A stretch of DNA of 64,000 nucleotides, taken from positions 92,673 to 156,672 of IMG/VR virus record IMGVR_UViG_3300021598_001198; one strand, given 5' to 3'. The notes under the pieces were generated by a model. That model was not told where the DNA came from. It did not search any database and worked only from the letters and a program-made list of their open reading frames with translations. The stretch comes from a virus. Position numbers and translations under genes: made by a program. Below, piece by piece: positions 1-8,059 of the stretch; positions within the stretch are counted from its first letter, which is position 1, and every line of letters begins with the position of its first letter.

Positions 1-317
1 ATGTGATGGTCATGGTTACCCAATAGGATGTGAATCTCTTGACAAACGATTCTATGTCTGAATTCCGCTATATTATCAAACCCACCGAATGACCAATCAC
101 CCAAGTGAATCAAAACATCATCCTGTCCAACAACCTCATTGATGTTGTTTACAATCGCGGCGTTCATCTTATCAAGAGTTGCGAAGTCTCTCGTTTGATT
201 AACGGGAATACTACCGTCAGGCATTCTCCAATTAGTAATTCCTCTACATATATTAGTATGTGAGTAATGCGTGTCAGACGTTATCCAAACTTTTCTATTG
301 TTATCTATTCTTAACAT
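1..317 (-). CDS. Calcineurin-like metallophosphoesterase, C-terminus beyond left edge
   Basis: The 105 visible codons start at ATG 315-317 and continue past the left edge. They carry the first metal-binding blocks of the calcineurin-like phosphoesterase superfamily: SDTHYSH (D-x-H motif) near residue 14, HLGDWSFGG (GD motif) near residue 72 and LLGNHDHH (GNHD motif) at the end of the visible part. Proteins with this order are usually metal-dependent phosphodiesterases or phosphatases. The substrate cannot be told. The start lies directly next to the stop of the upstream gene (319-321), so the two are probably cotranscribed. The family is sure; the role is unknown. Confidence 0.85.
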   Translation of the reverse strand, partial: MLRIDNNRKVWITSDTHYSHTNICRGITNWRMPDGSIPVNQTRDFATLDKMNAAIVNNINEVVGQDDVLIHLGDWSFGGFDNIAEFRHRIVCQEIHILLGNHDHH

Positions 318-318
318 A

Positions 319-825
319 TTAACTAAAATCAACTGATGTACTCACACGAAGTCCATCGATTATTAAATCATCATATTTTTCGTTGTCCATCCAAAACATT
401 CCGTGGCCTTTCGACCTTTGGTCTCTCCTGTATTCTTCATTTACAACCCAACCATCTGGTTGACCCCACTCAAGAGCCATGGTGATAAACTCTTCAACAT
501 TCCATTCTTCACCATATTCATCCACAATTCTTCCTGAACGAATAAATGAAAGTAGTTCTTCTTTATTTGAATAATGTTTATTATTATGAAAATTCCAACA
601 AAACTTCCACCCACCACTTCTTTTACCTAAATGAATTGATGTACCATCTCTGAATATGTCCCAAGGGCTAACTATCTCCCAAGATTCTTTAAATGGGTCA
701 ATAAAGGGAAATCCACGTTCAATATCACTAGGTGACATTGTCATCTTTTCTATATCTCTTTGGAGACGTGATTTACGTGACTCCATTTCCTCTGCGGTCG
801 GTATACGATAATAATTTGTACCCAT
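319..825 (-). CDS. Conserved hypothetical phage protein, 168 aa
   Basis: I know no function for this protein. It is soluble-looking, rich in Trp and Tyr, with a central HLGKRSGGWKFCWN segment and no membrane segment. The open frame extends to a TTG at 846, but I choose the ATG at 825 because a promoter-like TATATTTG (844-851 on the complement) overlaps the TTG and leaves a natural 18-base leader to 825. A terminator hairpin lies upstream, so this gene and the phosphoesterase behind it form their own transcription unit. Confidence 0.75.
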   Translation of the reverse strand: MGTNYYRIPTAEEMESRKSRLQRDIEKMTMSPSDIERGFPFIDPFKESWEIVSPWDIFRDGTSIHLGKRSGGWKFCWNFHNNKHYSNKEELLSFIRSGRIVDEYGEEWNVEEFITMALEWGQPDGWVVNEEYRRDQRSKGHGMFWMDNEKYDDLIIDGLRVSTSVDFS

Positions 826-843
826 TTTAAAATTAATATGGGC

Positions 844-851
844 CAAATATA
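844..851 (-). promoter_or_regulatory. Bacteroidota-type -7 element TATATTTG
   Basis: Read on the minus strand this is TATATTTG, matching the TAnnTTTG -7 consensus of Bacteroidota housekeeping promoters. It sits 18 bases before the ATG at 825 and just after a terminator. I see no clear -33 element. Confidence 0.55.
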
Positions 852-880
852 TGAAATAATTTTGGATATACCAAAATATT

Positions 881-910
881 GCAAAAAAAAATCCCGATTT
901 CTCGGGATTT
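881..910 (-). terminator. Rho-independent terminator after the 925-2118 gene
   Basis: On the minus strand a 9-base stem (AAATCCCGA/TCGGGATTT, positions 889-897 and 902-910) with a 4-base loop is followed by a T run. It lies 15 bases beyond the stop of the 925-2118 gene. Confidence 0.85.
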
Positions 911-924
911 AATTTGGTTTTAAT

Positions 925-2118
925 TTATTTGACCACTTTTTGAACTATTCGACTCACCAATTTATTTTTTATTGATTCGTTAAGTTCATTTTGGTTTGGA
1001 CCCCCAACTTGGTATCTTTTTACTGTTGCGCTTTTAAGATTGTCTTTTGGATTTAATGATAAAATCTGTGTTTTTAAATCATTAATAACTTCCATTAACG
1101 CATCCACAACTTGTTTATCGTTCATTACCGTATAATTATCATTGAATGTTGTTCCAGGTCTAAGTTGTGCGGTTGCAGATGATTGAATTAATTTATCATC
1201 GAGAAACCCACCTTTTAATCCACTTTCGCTTTCAAGTTTTTTACCTAACTTGGTTTGAGCTCTAGCGGTCCACGCAAAACTATTTTCACCAATTAATTCT
1301 CCTTTAAGTTCAAAATCCATTCTAACTGTAACGTCTATGTTTTTTTCCTCAAGACCATATGCGTCTAACATATATTTTGGTGTTTTACCAGCATATTGTT
1401 TCAACATTTTTTTGTCTGCTCTCCAGTTATTGTAATTTTTATTGTACTGACGAGCCATATAAAATGTTTTCATTTCATCAGTATCTTTACCCTGAACTCG
1501 AGCCACTGCCGATAATAAAAAATCCCTTACTGTTGGGTAAGCATTATAGTTATGTGTTGAGTATTCAATTAATTGATTTGTAAATTTACCATATTGGTCG
1601 ACATTCTTTCTATCTCTAGCAACCACAGCAGGAATACTTCTTTTGTTAAGTTCTTGAACAAACGATTCGTCTTCAAAAGTATTTGCAATGATTGTGAATA
1701 GTCTTCTCTTAATTGTTTCTTGTTCTTTATATGTGTCACCTGTGGGTTTATATCCACCCTCAACATATTTTTCAATAGGTCTATGGTACTTTCCTCTCTT
1801 ACAAGCGGCTAATTGTGGTTCTAAATTGTGGAGTTCTTTGATTTTTTCTAAGAATTCTTTGTTTGCATTTTTAAACGCTTCAAGTTCCTGACAATCTAAT
1901 GGTACCACTAATATCTCACCACCCTCTTGTAAGGTGGGGTTTGCAATCCAATAATCAGGGATATCTGTGTCATTATCTTCTTTGAAGAAAGGTTTATATT
2001 TTACTAGTTTACCTTTGTCATCCCTGACACCCTTTTGTTTGTATGCCATTTCCTCCACATCAGAGATATAAGATTCAGAAATGATACGTCTTAAATATTT
2101 TTCGGTTAATTTATCCAT
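925..2118 (-). CDS. Hypothetical phage protein with possible capsid-targeting N-terminus, 397 aa
   Basis: No recognised domain. The N-terminus (LTEKYLRRIISES) is a short amphipathic helix ending in I-S-E, the I/L-x-E pattern cut by T4-type prohead proteases; several proteins here begin in a similar way. The rest is charged and soluble, with no membrane segment, and ends in a basic tail (NKLVSRIVQKVVK). It is a single-gene unit: TATTTATA lies 17 bases upstream and a strong terminator follows. A virion or internal head protein is possible but only inferred. Confidence 0.75.
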   Translation of the reverse strand: MDKLTEKYLRRIISESYISDVEEMAYKQKGVRDDKGKLVKYKPFFKEDNDTDIPDYWIANPTLQEGGEILVVPLDCQELEAFKNANKEFLEKIKELHNLEPQLAACKRGKYHRPIEKYVEGGYKPTGDTYKEQETIKRRLFTIIANTFEDESFVQELNKRSIPAVVARDRKNVDQYGKFTNQLIEYSTHNYNAYPTVRDFLLSAVARVQGKDTDEMKTFYMARQYNKNYNNWRADKKMLKQYAGKTPKYMLDAYGLEEKNIDVTVRMDFELKGELIGENSFAWTARAQTKLGKKLESESGLKGGFLDDKLIQSSATAQLRPGTTFNDNYTVMNDKQVVDALMEVINDLKTQILSLNPKDNLKSATVKRYQVGGPNQNELNESIKNKLVSRIVQKVVK

Positions 2119-2135
2119 AGAAATAATTCTTTACA

Positions 2136-2143
2136 TATAAATA
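2136..2143 (-). promoter_or_regulatory. Candidate phage promoter motif TATTTATA
   Basis: TATTTATA in the sense of the 925-2118 gene, 17 bases before its ATG. The same motif in the same orientation precedes many other genes in the window (see findings). Confidence 0.45.
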
Positions 2144-2161
2144 CAACCAAAAACAGAATTG

Positions 2162-2386
2162 TTAATACTTATCGGACAATCTTCTGACTTTTTCACCCAA
2201 TTCCATATCGTTTGGTGTATCCCTAATTAAATCAATTGGAACACATAAGTTTTTAGTCTCATCGGAACGATTACATTTCTCACACAATTGACCTAATCCC
2301 TCAACGTAACCGTATCTCAAATCAATATGAGTTTCAAATTCATATGGTGTCTCAACACCACAAATTACACAGGTATCTTTTGCCAT
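2162..2386 (-). CDS. Small four-cysteine putative zinc protein, 74 aa
   Basis: The protein has CVIC at residues 6-9 and CEKC near residue 35, a pair of CxxC knuckles that would form one treble-clef or ribbon-type zinc site. The remainder is charged. No catalytic motif is visible, so the role (nucleic-acid binding, adaptor) is open. It lies between two candidate virion/lysin genes on the same strand. Confidence 0.7.
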   Translation of the reverse strand: MAKDTCVICGVETPYEFETHIDLRYGYVEGLGQLCEKCNRSDETKNLCVPIDLIRDTPNDMELGEKVRRLSDKY

Positions 2387-2441
2387 AACTTTTTGTTTTA
2401 TGAAAAGATATGAAAGAAAAAGAAAAAGTAAAATTAATTTT

Positions 2442-3770
2442 TTACGCTAAAGATTTGATTTTTGGACTGGCACCTCTTTCGTAACCATCTACAACTTTGG
2501 CAACCAAAGTACCAGTACCCCAAGTCTTAAGTGATTCACACTTAGCAATTTCCGCAGCACCAATATCATTTACCAAACCATCAACAATACAAGTATAAAG
2601 ACCATTTCTCAATGTTTTGATGGTTGCTTTCATACCGTCTTCTAAAGATTTGTAATTTTTAACACCAACACTATTTGCGTTAGTGGAACCCGGTAAATCC
2701 CATGTGGTATTAAATGGATTATATTTTCCACCCGAACCTTCTGACTGTCTCCAAGCGTATAAGAATTTTAAGTTTTCCTCACTTTCGGGTGCACCTAAAT
2801 TTTCAAGTAGTTTTTTATAAAAATTGATGTCCGTTAAACCGTCAACATTGATTTGTGAATTTTTAGCCGCTTGGTCAAGGTATTGTTTTAACTCTTCGGA
2901 TTTAACACCTTTAGCTTTTAATAATTCCAATAACTTATTTAACATTTCAGGTGTGGCATTTTCAGAAGTACCACTACTAGAAGATGATTTACCACCATAT
3001 TGTAAATGAAAATGACCACCAGTTGCGGCTTTGGTTGGATTGGTGTATTCATCTATGTATGAAAAATTACCATCACTACTTTTTGTTGAGTTGAGTAATT
3101 TTATAAAATCGGAAGCGTTTTTTGAATTATATGGATTTAAAACCAAATCAATTGCATTTCCTTTGGTGTGTTGACTTACGTAATTTAAATTATGGTGGAA
3201 TTTATCGTTACCTGCGGTTATGGTAACCTCAACATCAGGATTACTTTGACTGTACTTGTCAAGAATTTGACTAACAATATCTGTGAGTTTGTCATTAATA
3301 GAACCACCACTGGTTAACTCATTACCTTTTTCGGTGTAACCTAAATCATCTAATTTATCTCTTAATGAATCGGCACTTTCTTTGATTACAGAATTATCTG
3401 ATTTGAATTTTCTAACAGCACTTGCGGTTTCAGGACCAAATAAACCATCAACACCAAATTTAGGTAACTCATAACCCAAGAGTATTAAACCAATTTGCAT
3501 AGTTTCGACACCTTTTTGATATTCCATAGAACCTCTTGGTTGTTCTGATAACCCACCCTGAGCTGCGGTATCTTCTAATGTCTTATAAAATTCTGCAACG
3601 TCAGGTGAAACTAAGTCCGCCTTTTTGGGGTCGTCTATTTTTTTTTCGTCTTTTTTACCTAACCCAATTTTACCCAATAAATCATCGATAAAATTTTCAT
3701 TTACCATTGATTTACCGTAGGTAATTTCATGGATTCGTTGTAATTCTTCTTGTAGTGTGGGTTTTTTCAT
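2442..3770 (-). CDS. Modular peptidoglycan hydrolase: PG-binding, M15-like peptidase and lysozyme-like domains
   Basis: A likely lysin of 442 aa. Residues about 85-125 look like a PG_binding_1 domain (LILLGYELPKFGVDGLFGPET). Residues about 170-260 look like a metallopeptidase of the D-Ala-D-Ala carboxypeptidase type, with the zinc-site pattern SQHTKGNAIDL and HFHLQYG. The C-terminus (LYAWRQSEGSGGKYNPFNTT...) resembles phage lysozyme-like or transglycosylase domains. There is no signal peptide. The N-terminal helix ends in RIHE, an I-x-E pattern, so virion packaging (tail lysin) is possible as well as a holin-dependent endolysin role. TATTTAT lies 20 bases upstream. Confidence 0.8.
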   Translation of the reverse strand: MKKPTLQEELQRIHEITYGKSMVNENFIDDLLGKIGLGKKDEKKIDDPKKADLVSPDVAEFYKTLEDTAAQGGLSEQPRGSMEYQKGVETMQIGLILLGYELPKFGVDGLFGPETASAVRKFKSDNSVIKESADSLRDKLDDLGYTEKGNELTSGGSINDKLTDIVSQILDKYSQSNPDVEVTITAGNDKFHHNLNYVSQHTKGNAIDLVLNPYNSKNASDFIKLLNSTKSSDGNFSYIDEYTNPTKAATGGHFHLQYGGKSSSSSGTSENATPEMLNKLLELLKAKGVKSEELKQYLDQAAKNSQINVDGLTDINFYKKLLENLGAPESEENLKFLYAWRQSEGSGGKYNPFNTTWDLPGSTNANSVGVKNYKSLEDGMKATIKTLRNGLYTCIVDGLVNDIGAAEIAKCESLKTWGTGTLVAKVVDGYERGASPKIKSLA

Positions 3771-3821
3771 TAAAACAATTCTATACTTAAATAAATATCC
3801 CTACGTTTAGAAACGGTGTAA

Positions 3822-4394
3822 TTAAGTAAGGTAATCGATAATCTTTTGTTTTATACCAGATTGTTTGATACCTAAAGTAGATGATGGAGTTAATACAAAA
3901 TTATCTAAACCCCAATCTTTCCAGTCCTCTCCATTTTTACCCATATCCAAATCATCAACAGAAACCCAATGAGTAACTTCAGGGTGGTCGTGTAAAAATT
4001 GTTTAATCTCGATAACGCGAGTCATCTCCAAATCCCATCTCGGTGACCAAACCCATACTTTATCATTATACCAATTACACTGACCTAAATTAGGTGTGAG
4101 AGCGATTGGTTTTTTAGAGATACCTTTTGATTCGTAGTATTCACCCATTTCTTCGAGATTTGCCCACCTCTTCCAATCAGATGACGTTACAATTTCCGCA
4201 CCTGTTTTTTCGATGATTTGGTTTAATACCTTAACCGCTTTTTGATTGAAATTATCAAATCGGTATTCTAGTGGCATTTCTGATGTTGTCATAGATAATT
4301 TACGACCACCCCATTTTTCTTGTTTCTTGAATCGACCACCCCATTCTGACGACAAACAAATTACACCGTCGTGGTCTAAAAATATAACTTTCAT
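3822..4394 (-). CDS. HAD-superfamily phosphatase, 190 aa
   Basis: The N-terminus MKVIFLDHDGVI is HAD motif I (DxDGV), TSSDWKRW near residue 71 is motif II, and VSVDDLDMG near residue 145 supplies the acidic motif. The layout resembles HAD domains linked to RNA repair proteins (HAD_SAK type), which remove phosphates from nucleic-acid or nucleotide ends. The exact substrate cannot be read from the sequence. The start overlaps the end of the upstream putative metalloprotease gene by four bases (ATGA), so the two are translationally coupled. Confidence 0.8.
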   Translation of the reverse strand: MKVIFLDHDGVICLSSEWGGRFKKQEKWGGRKLSMTTSEMPLEYRFDNFNQKAVKVLNQIIEKTGAEIVTSSDWKRWANLEEMGEYYESKGISKKPIALTPNLGQCNWYNDKVWVWSPRWDLEMTRVIEIKQFLHDHPEVTHWVSVDDLDMGKNGEDWKDWGLDNFVLTPSSTLGIKQSGIKQKIIDYLT

Positions 4395-5077
4395 TTATTG
4401 AATCTTTTAAATATTTTAATAAAGTCTGACGAATATTTTTCATAGACAGAATCTTTCCATTCATGATGTTTACCTGTTGACATGTATGCTTGAATCTCGT
4501 CATCAATAATCGTTTTGTCGTCAGAATATCCACCTTTAATTAAAACTTTTTTCAAATGTTCATAATCTCTATGATTAATATCTCCAATTAAATAATCGAC
4601 CTCAACTTTGTATTGTGGGTTTGTATAATAAAATCCGTGAGCTATTTCATGATTCATTACACCACTTTTTACTTTATCAGCGCCGATAAGATACCAAGAA
4701 TGTTGTTCACCACGATTCTTTATTCTACACTCTCTTTCACAGTATTCAATAATTTCATACATAGTATAATCATATTGGGTTCGAGGTAAACCAAACGTAT
4801 TTTTTGCCTCTAAAAGAACTTTCGAGGGTATATTATAACCAGTCCAATCGCTTGGATACGTAAAATGAGGTTTTTTATTTGTATCAATGTACAACTTCAT
4901 GTATTGTTCTAAAGTGAAAAACTTACCTCTAATCTGTGGGTATGGAGATTCGTAAAATTCTTGGTATCTACAAAACAAGCTAGACCTATCATATTGGTTT
5001 TTAACGATAACAGCAAATATGAAAGGTTTTATTTCTCTCACTTCACCTTCAATTAATGAATTTGAAATACGCATCAT
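4391..5077 (-). CDS. Putative zinc metallopeptidase-like protein (HEIAH), 228 aa
   Basis: Near residue 141 the sequence NHEIAHGFYY contains the HExxH signature of gluzincin/metzincin-type zinc peptidases, preceded by a hydrophobic strand (YLIGADKVKSGVM). A third ligand could be a glutamate some 20 residues downstream, but I cannot fix it. There is no signal peptide, so it would act in the cytoplasm, perhaps on host proteins. It is coupled by a four-base overlap to the HAD phosphatase and has a divergent neighbour at 5136. Function is inferred from one motif. Confidence 0.6.
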   Translation of the reverse strand: MMRISNSLIEGEVREIKPFIFAVIVKNQYDRSSLFCRYQEFYESPYPQIRGKFFTLEQYMKLYIDTNKKPHFTYPSDWTGYNIPSKVLLEAKNTFGLPRTQYDYTMYEIIEYCERECRIKNRGEQHSWYLIGADKVKSGVMNHEIAHGFYYTNPQYKVEVDYLIGDINHRDYEHLKKVLIKGGYSDDKTIIDDEIQAYMSTGKHHEWKDSVYEKYSSDFIKIFKRFNK

Positions 5078-5123
5078 TTTAAGATTTTTTAGTAAATATA
5101 ACTATTTTTTTTCAAATTATCAC

Positions 5124-5131
5124 TATATTTG
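5124..5131 (+). promoter_or_regulatory. Bacteroidota-type -7 element TATATTTG abutting a GTG start
   Basis: A plus-strand TATATTTG ends only four bases before the GTG start at 5136. If it is used, transcription would begin at or near the start codon and give a leaderless mRNA. Confidence 0.45.
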
Positions 5132-5135
5132 ACTT

Positions 5136-5603
5136 GTGAATATATTCTTTCTTGATAAAGATGTAAAAAAATGTGCCGAATATCATTGCGACAAACACGT
5201 TGTGAAAATGATATTGGAAACTGCACAACTTTTGTGTGGGGCTCATCACATGACCGAACAAGTAACCGGTCAAGTACCGTACAAGTTGTCACATAAAAAT
5301 CACCCGTGTTCAATATGGGTAAGAGAATCCTTGACAAACTATCTAATACTCTGTGAATTGGGTTTAGAACTTTGTAAAGAGTACACTTACCGTTATGGTA
5401 AACGTCATAAATCTCAAGAAGTTATTGAGTGGTGTGTCACAAATAAATTAAAAATTTGTGACAAAGGTTTGACTACACCACCAAAAGCAATGCCAATAGA
5501 GTATAAAACAGATTGTGTGATTGAATCTTACAGAAACTACTACAGGGGTGCAAAATCAAAATTCACAACATGGAAAAATAGAGATGTACCTCCTTGGTTT
5601 TAG
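5136..5603 (+). CDS. Conserved phage protein, MNIFFLDKD family, 155 aa
   Basis: This belongs to a widespread family of phage proteins that begin MNIFxLDxD and contain HCDKHVVKMILETAQLL near the start and WKNRDVPPWF at the C-terminus. The conserved His, Cys and Asp residues suggest an enzyme or metal site, but I know no established activity. The start codon is GTG; the next Met is at residue 25, beyond the conserved start, so GTG is the best choice. It is one of few plus-strand genes in the left part and converges with the gene ending at 5600, overlapping it by four bases. Confidence 0.8.
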   Translation: MNIFFLDKDVKKCAEYHCDKHVVKMILETAQLLCGAHHMTEQVTGQVPYKLSHKNHPCSIWVRESLTNYLILCELGLELCKEYTYRYGKRHKSQEVIEWCVTNKLKICDKGLTTPPKAMPIEYKTDCVIESYRNYYRGAKSKFTTWKNRDVPPWF

Positions 5604-5746
5604 TAGAAATTTTGTTCGGTATGTTGTTTATTATCGTCCCAAGTATAATCATTATCTGATTCATAATTCTCCTGAATTATTTCATCATTTACAATTGGGT
5701 TATCTTCTTTAATGACCTGATTATTAATTTCTTTTGGACTTTTCAT
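5600..5746 (-). CDS. Small acidic hypothetical protein, 48 aa
   Basis: The protein from the ATG at 5746 is very acidic (many Asp, Glu, Asn) with no hydrophobic segment. An upstream alternative start at 5800 would overlap the next gene heavily and add an unlikely hydrophobic leader, so I prefer 5746, which has TATTTAT four bases upstream. Small acidic phage proteins can be DNA mimics or inhibitors, but nothing here proves that. Confidence 0.5.
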   Translation of the reverse strand: MKSPKEINNQVIKEDNPIVNDEIIQENYESDNDYTWDDNKQHTEQNFY

Positions 5747-5757
5747 GAAAATAAATA

Positions 5758-6132
5758 TTAAGGTCCGACAAAATATTTTGACCTCCAAAATTGATACCAT
5801 TTTCTCTTTTGGATTGGTTTACATTTTGAGAACGGATTGTCCCCAAAATTTACTCTTCCTTGATATCTTGAAGATAAAACATTTAAAAATATTTCATGGT
5901 ATTCAGGTGGTATAGTATTAAAGTCTGCCTTTATTTCAACTCGTAAAGAAACTGGTCCCTCATCGTGTTGAACTACCAAATAATCATTTAGGGTGATTAT
6001 TGTTGATTTTCTAATATTAATCCATTCACCACTAATACCAATATCCTGATTGTTTTCATTTGATGGGTCAACAACTATCATCTCTTCTTCTTTTTGTGGT
6101 TCGACTTTTTGTTTTGTCTTATTCTGTCTCAT
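5758..6132 (-). CDS. Hypothetical protein, 124 aa
   Basis: Starting at ATG 6132, the protein has a basic/acidic low-complexity leader and then a compact region (GISGEWINIRKST...PVSLRVEIKAD) that looks like a small beta-rich domain. The C-terminus is basic and aromatic (KRKWYQFWRSKYF). A longer frame reaches 6225 but would overlap the upstream gene by over 100 bases; 6132 overlaps by 14. No function recognised. Confidence 0.6.
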   Translation of the reverse strand: MRQNKTKQKVEPQKEEEMIVVDPSNENNQDIGISGEWINIRKSTIITLNDYLVVQHDEGPVSLRVEIKADFNTIPPEYHEIFLNVLSSRYQGRVNFGDNPFSKCKPIQKRKWYQFWRSKYFVGP

Positions 6133-6391
6133 TTGATAATATGTGGTCAAATTCTTCGGCAGCTTTTGGGTTTCTTTCATAGAACATATCATACGCCATC
6201 GCGAACCTATTATATTCAGTTTCAAATAAAAATAGATAGGTTTGTAAACTATCCATTTCCTGTTTGGTTCTTGATAGTTCCGTTTTTAATTTATTTTCTC
6301 TATGTATGGATTTTTGGAGAAGAATACCCATAGAGATGGCAAACAACATGGTGAGTACCAAATAAAATTTGATATCTTGAATGAATTTCAT
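6119..6391 (-). CDS. Small membrane-anchored coiled-coil protein, 90 aa
   Basis: One N-terminal transmembrane helix (residues about 9-26, FYLVLTMLFAISMGILL) is followed by a charged coiled coil (HRENKLKTELSRTKQEMDSL) and an acidic end. This topology resembles inner-membrane spanins or other small phage envelope proteins, but no partner lipoprotein is adjacent. It shares an operon with the membrane gene at 6404. Confidence 0.65.
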   Translation of the reverse strand: MKFIQDIKFYLVLTMLFAISMGILLQKSIHRENKLKTELSRTKQEMDSLQTYLFLFETEYNRFAMAYDMFYERNPKAAEEFDHILSNETE

Positions 6392-6403
6392 GGTTAATAC
6401 AAT

Positions 6404-6568
6404 TTAAAAGATTTCTTCCGCGATACCGAGTATCTCCGCCACAAAAAATAAAATTGCCGCAGTTTCTAAATTGGTAAAAAATAAGAAATAACAAGCCACG
6501 ATTCTCAAACCTGACTTGGCCAAACTTATATTGAAGTGAGAATTAGATTTTGATTCTTTTGGTTCCAT
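6404..6568 (-). CDS. Small conserved membrane protein, 54 aa
   Basis: This frame begins ATG at 6568 and encodes a polar leader, then SLAKSGLRIVACYFLFF and a second hydrophobic stretch ending LGIAEEIF. Two short membrane helices are likely. Similar 50-60 residue proteins with the SLAKSGLRI core occur in tailed phages, as far as I recall. A TATATTTG element lies 20 bases upstream, making this the first gene of the unit running down to 5600. No known function. Confidence 0.65.
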   Translation of the reverse strand: MEPKESKSNSHFNISLAKSGLRIVACYFLFFTNLETAAILFFVAEILGIAEEIF

Positions 6569-6588
6569 GATTAAGGGGTTTTACCAAC

Positions 6589-6596
6589 CAAATATA
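6589..6596 (-). promoter_or_regulatory. Bacteroidota-type -7 element TATATTTG
   Basis: Minus-strand TATATTTG, 20 bases before the ATG at 6568, in the gap after the 6633-8036 gene. The spacing matches the copies at 844 and 9911. Confidence 0.55.
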
Positions 6597-6632
6597 GAAA
6601 AGAAAAATTTGATTTCCAAAAAAATCCTAAAA

Positions 6633-8036
6633 TTATTTTGAAATATATTCATATTTTTCTTTAGTCCATGTCATATTGGAATATTTCATCATTTTTTTTG
6701 ATATTTCATTTATTGCGGGATTGAAATAAGACTCAACAGGACTATTGGCCTTACCAAAAGACATTATCAAACTACCTTTTTTATATTCTAAATTAATCTT
6801 TGTTCGATTACATTTCATGGAAAGATAGATATAGACCACACCTTTGCTGAATTGTTTAGACATACAATTTTTCATCATAAATCCTTCAGTGAAAAAATCC
6901 TCTTCGGTTTTGAGTATTTTGGTTTGAAAAACTTTATTGTCAATTATAATGTCAGATTCTATTTCATTTATGAACTCCTCATTAAATGAATATCTTGTTT
7001 TGTAACCCCTTTTAAAATGATTTTTTATGTTTTCAAATTTATTTAAAAGTAATTCTACAGAGTCGGAATCGCTCGCATTAAATTTACAGGGGATATTTTT
7101 GGATTCTATGAATTCTCGAAGATTCATTAATTTGTTCACCAACTCAACAAAATTATCTTTATATAGGTTTGTGGTTTCCCAATCATTAATAACCTTGACC
7201 ATCATGGATTTTTCTTTATCATTTTTCAAAGTGTGGAATTTTCTGAAATTAGAATTACGTTTTACAATGTCGTGCCACTTAGTTTGTCTTAAATAATCAA
7301 CGTAACCATCACCAAAAAGTTTACATAGAAAGCTTAGACTTTTAATATTCACATCAAAGTTTTGTGGTTTATTTAATTCAGCAATCAAGTACTTTGATTT
7401 AATTCCATACGAATCTAAAATAGAAGGTAAAAATTTATTATCATTTAATTTTAACCATTTTTTCTGTGGATACTCTTGTTGAATTGTGGTGTAAACAGTA
7501 TCATGGTATTTTATATTTTTCTTTGATAAATGAAAATCAACTAACAAATCATATAGTGGATTAATATAGCATTTCTCTTGATAATTCTTTTCAATATTAA
7601 AATTTGACTCAGATTGTATTTTGGATATTAAAATATTAATAATGTCCTGAATTGATTTATTATACCTTTTACCCCAATAATCTTTTCTCTTTTCACCCTT
7701 GTACATGCCGTTTTCTATTAGTGCAAGTATTGAATCAAAATTATTCTTCTTTCTATTATTTTTACTTCTACCTTTATCACCTTCACTCACTGAATAGTTT
7801 GATAATTGGTAGTAAGTATTTATGTCCCCGTTTTTTAAATTAACCGTGAACCCGTGATGGATGGTAAGGATGTTTTTTATTCCGTATCGTAAATAATCGA
7901 AAGAAAAATCCGCGATATAGTGTATCAAACTATCATATTGATACAACTGTAATTCACAAATCGAAACCGAATTGTTCGTTTTGGATTTTTTGTTTTGATA
8001 ATGTCTAAGTAACAAATCCATGTATAAAATATACAT
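6633..8036 (-). CDS. PcfJ-like protein, degenerate paralogue, 467 aa
   Basis: The C-terminal part resembles the PcfJ domain found in plasmids and phages (role unknown), but the usual HHC is replaced by KNC at residues 389-391. It aligns with the next gene upstream (8060-9895) over two blocks: ILDSYGIKSKY in the middle and the EEDFFTEGFMMKNC region. The pair is therefore a diverged tandem duplication. Two in-frame ATGs (8036 and 8021) lie in the two arms of a perfect palindrome, so either start is possible. The loss of the His pair suggests changed or lost activity. Confidence 0.65.
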   Translation of the reverse strand: MYILYMDLLLRHYQNKKSKTNNSVSICELQLYQYDSLIHYIADFSFDYLRYGIKNILTIHHGFTVNLKNGDINTYYQLSNYSVSEGDKGRSKNNRKKNNFDSILALIENGMYKGEKRKDYWGKRYNKSIQDIINILISKIQSESNFNIEKNYQEKCYINPLYDLLVDFHLSKKNIKYHDTVYTTIQQEYPQKKWLKLNDNKFLPSILDSYGIKSKYLIAELNKPQNFDVNIKSLSFLCKLFGDGYVDYLRQTKWHDIVKRNSNFRKFHTLKNDKEKSMMVKVINDWETTNLYKDNFVELVNKLMNLREFIESKNIPCKFNASDSDSVELLLNKFENIKNHFKRGYKTRYSFNEEFINEIESDIIIDNKVFQTKILKTEEDFFTEGFMMKNCMSKQFSKGVVYIYLSMKCNRTKINLEYKKGSLIMSFGKANSPVESYFNPAINEISKKMMKYSNMTWTKEKYEYISK

Positions 8037-8039
8037 GGA
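8017..8039. promoter_or_regulatory. Perfect 10-base inverted repeat over the start of the 6633-8036 gene
   Basis: TCCATGTATA and TATACATGGA flank a three-base spacer. The palindrome covers both candidate start codons of the downstream gene and lies just after the stop of its paralogue. It could be an operator for a dimeric repressor or an mRNA hairpin that hides the start. Confidence 0.5.
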
Positions 8040-8059
8040 CTAAATTTAATTATGTAGTA

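Noticed and set aside
826-846. TTG start at 846 for the 319-825 gene
   Set aside because: It falls within a TATATTTG promoter-like element; ATG 825 gives a normal leader.
5136-5603. Pyrimidine-dimer glycosylase (endonuclease V) call
   Set aside because: The protein has the MNIFxLDxD conserved-family start and not the N-terminal pattern of T4 DenV; I could not support the activity.
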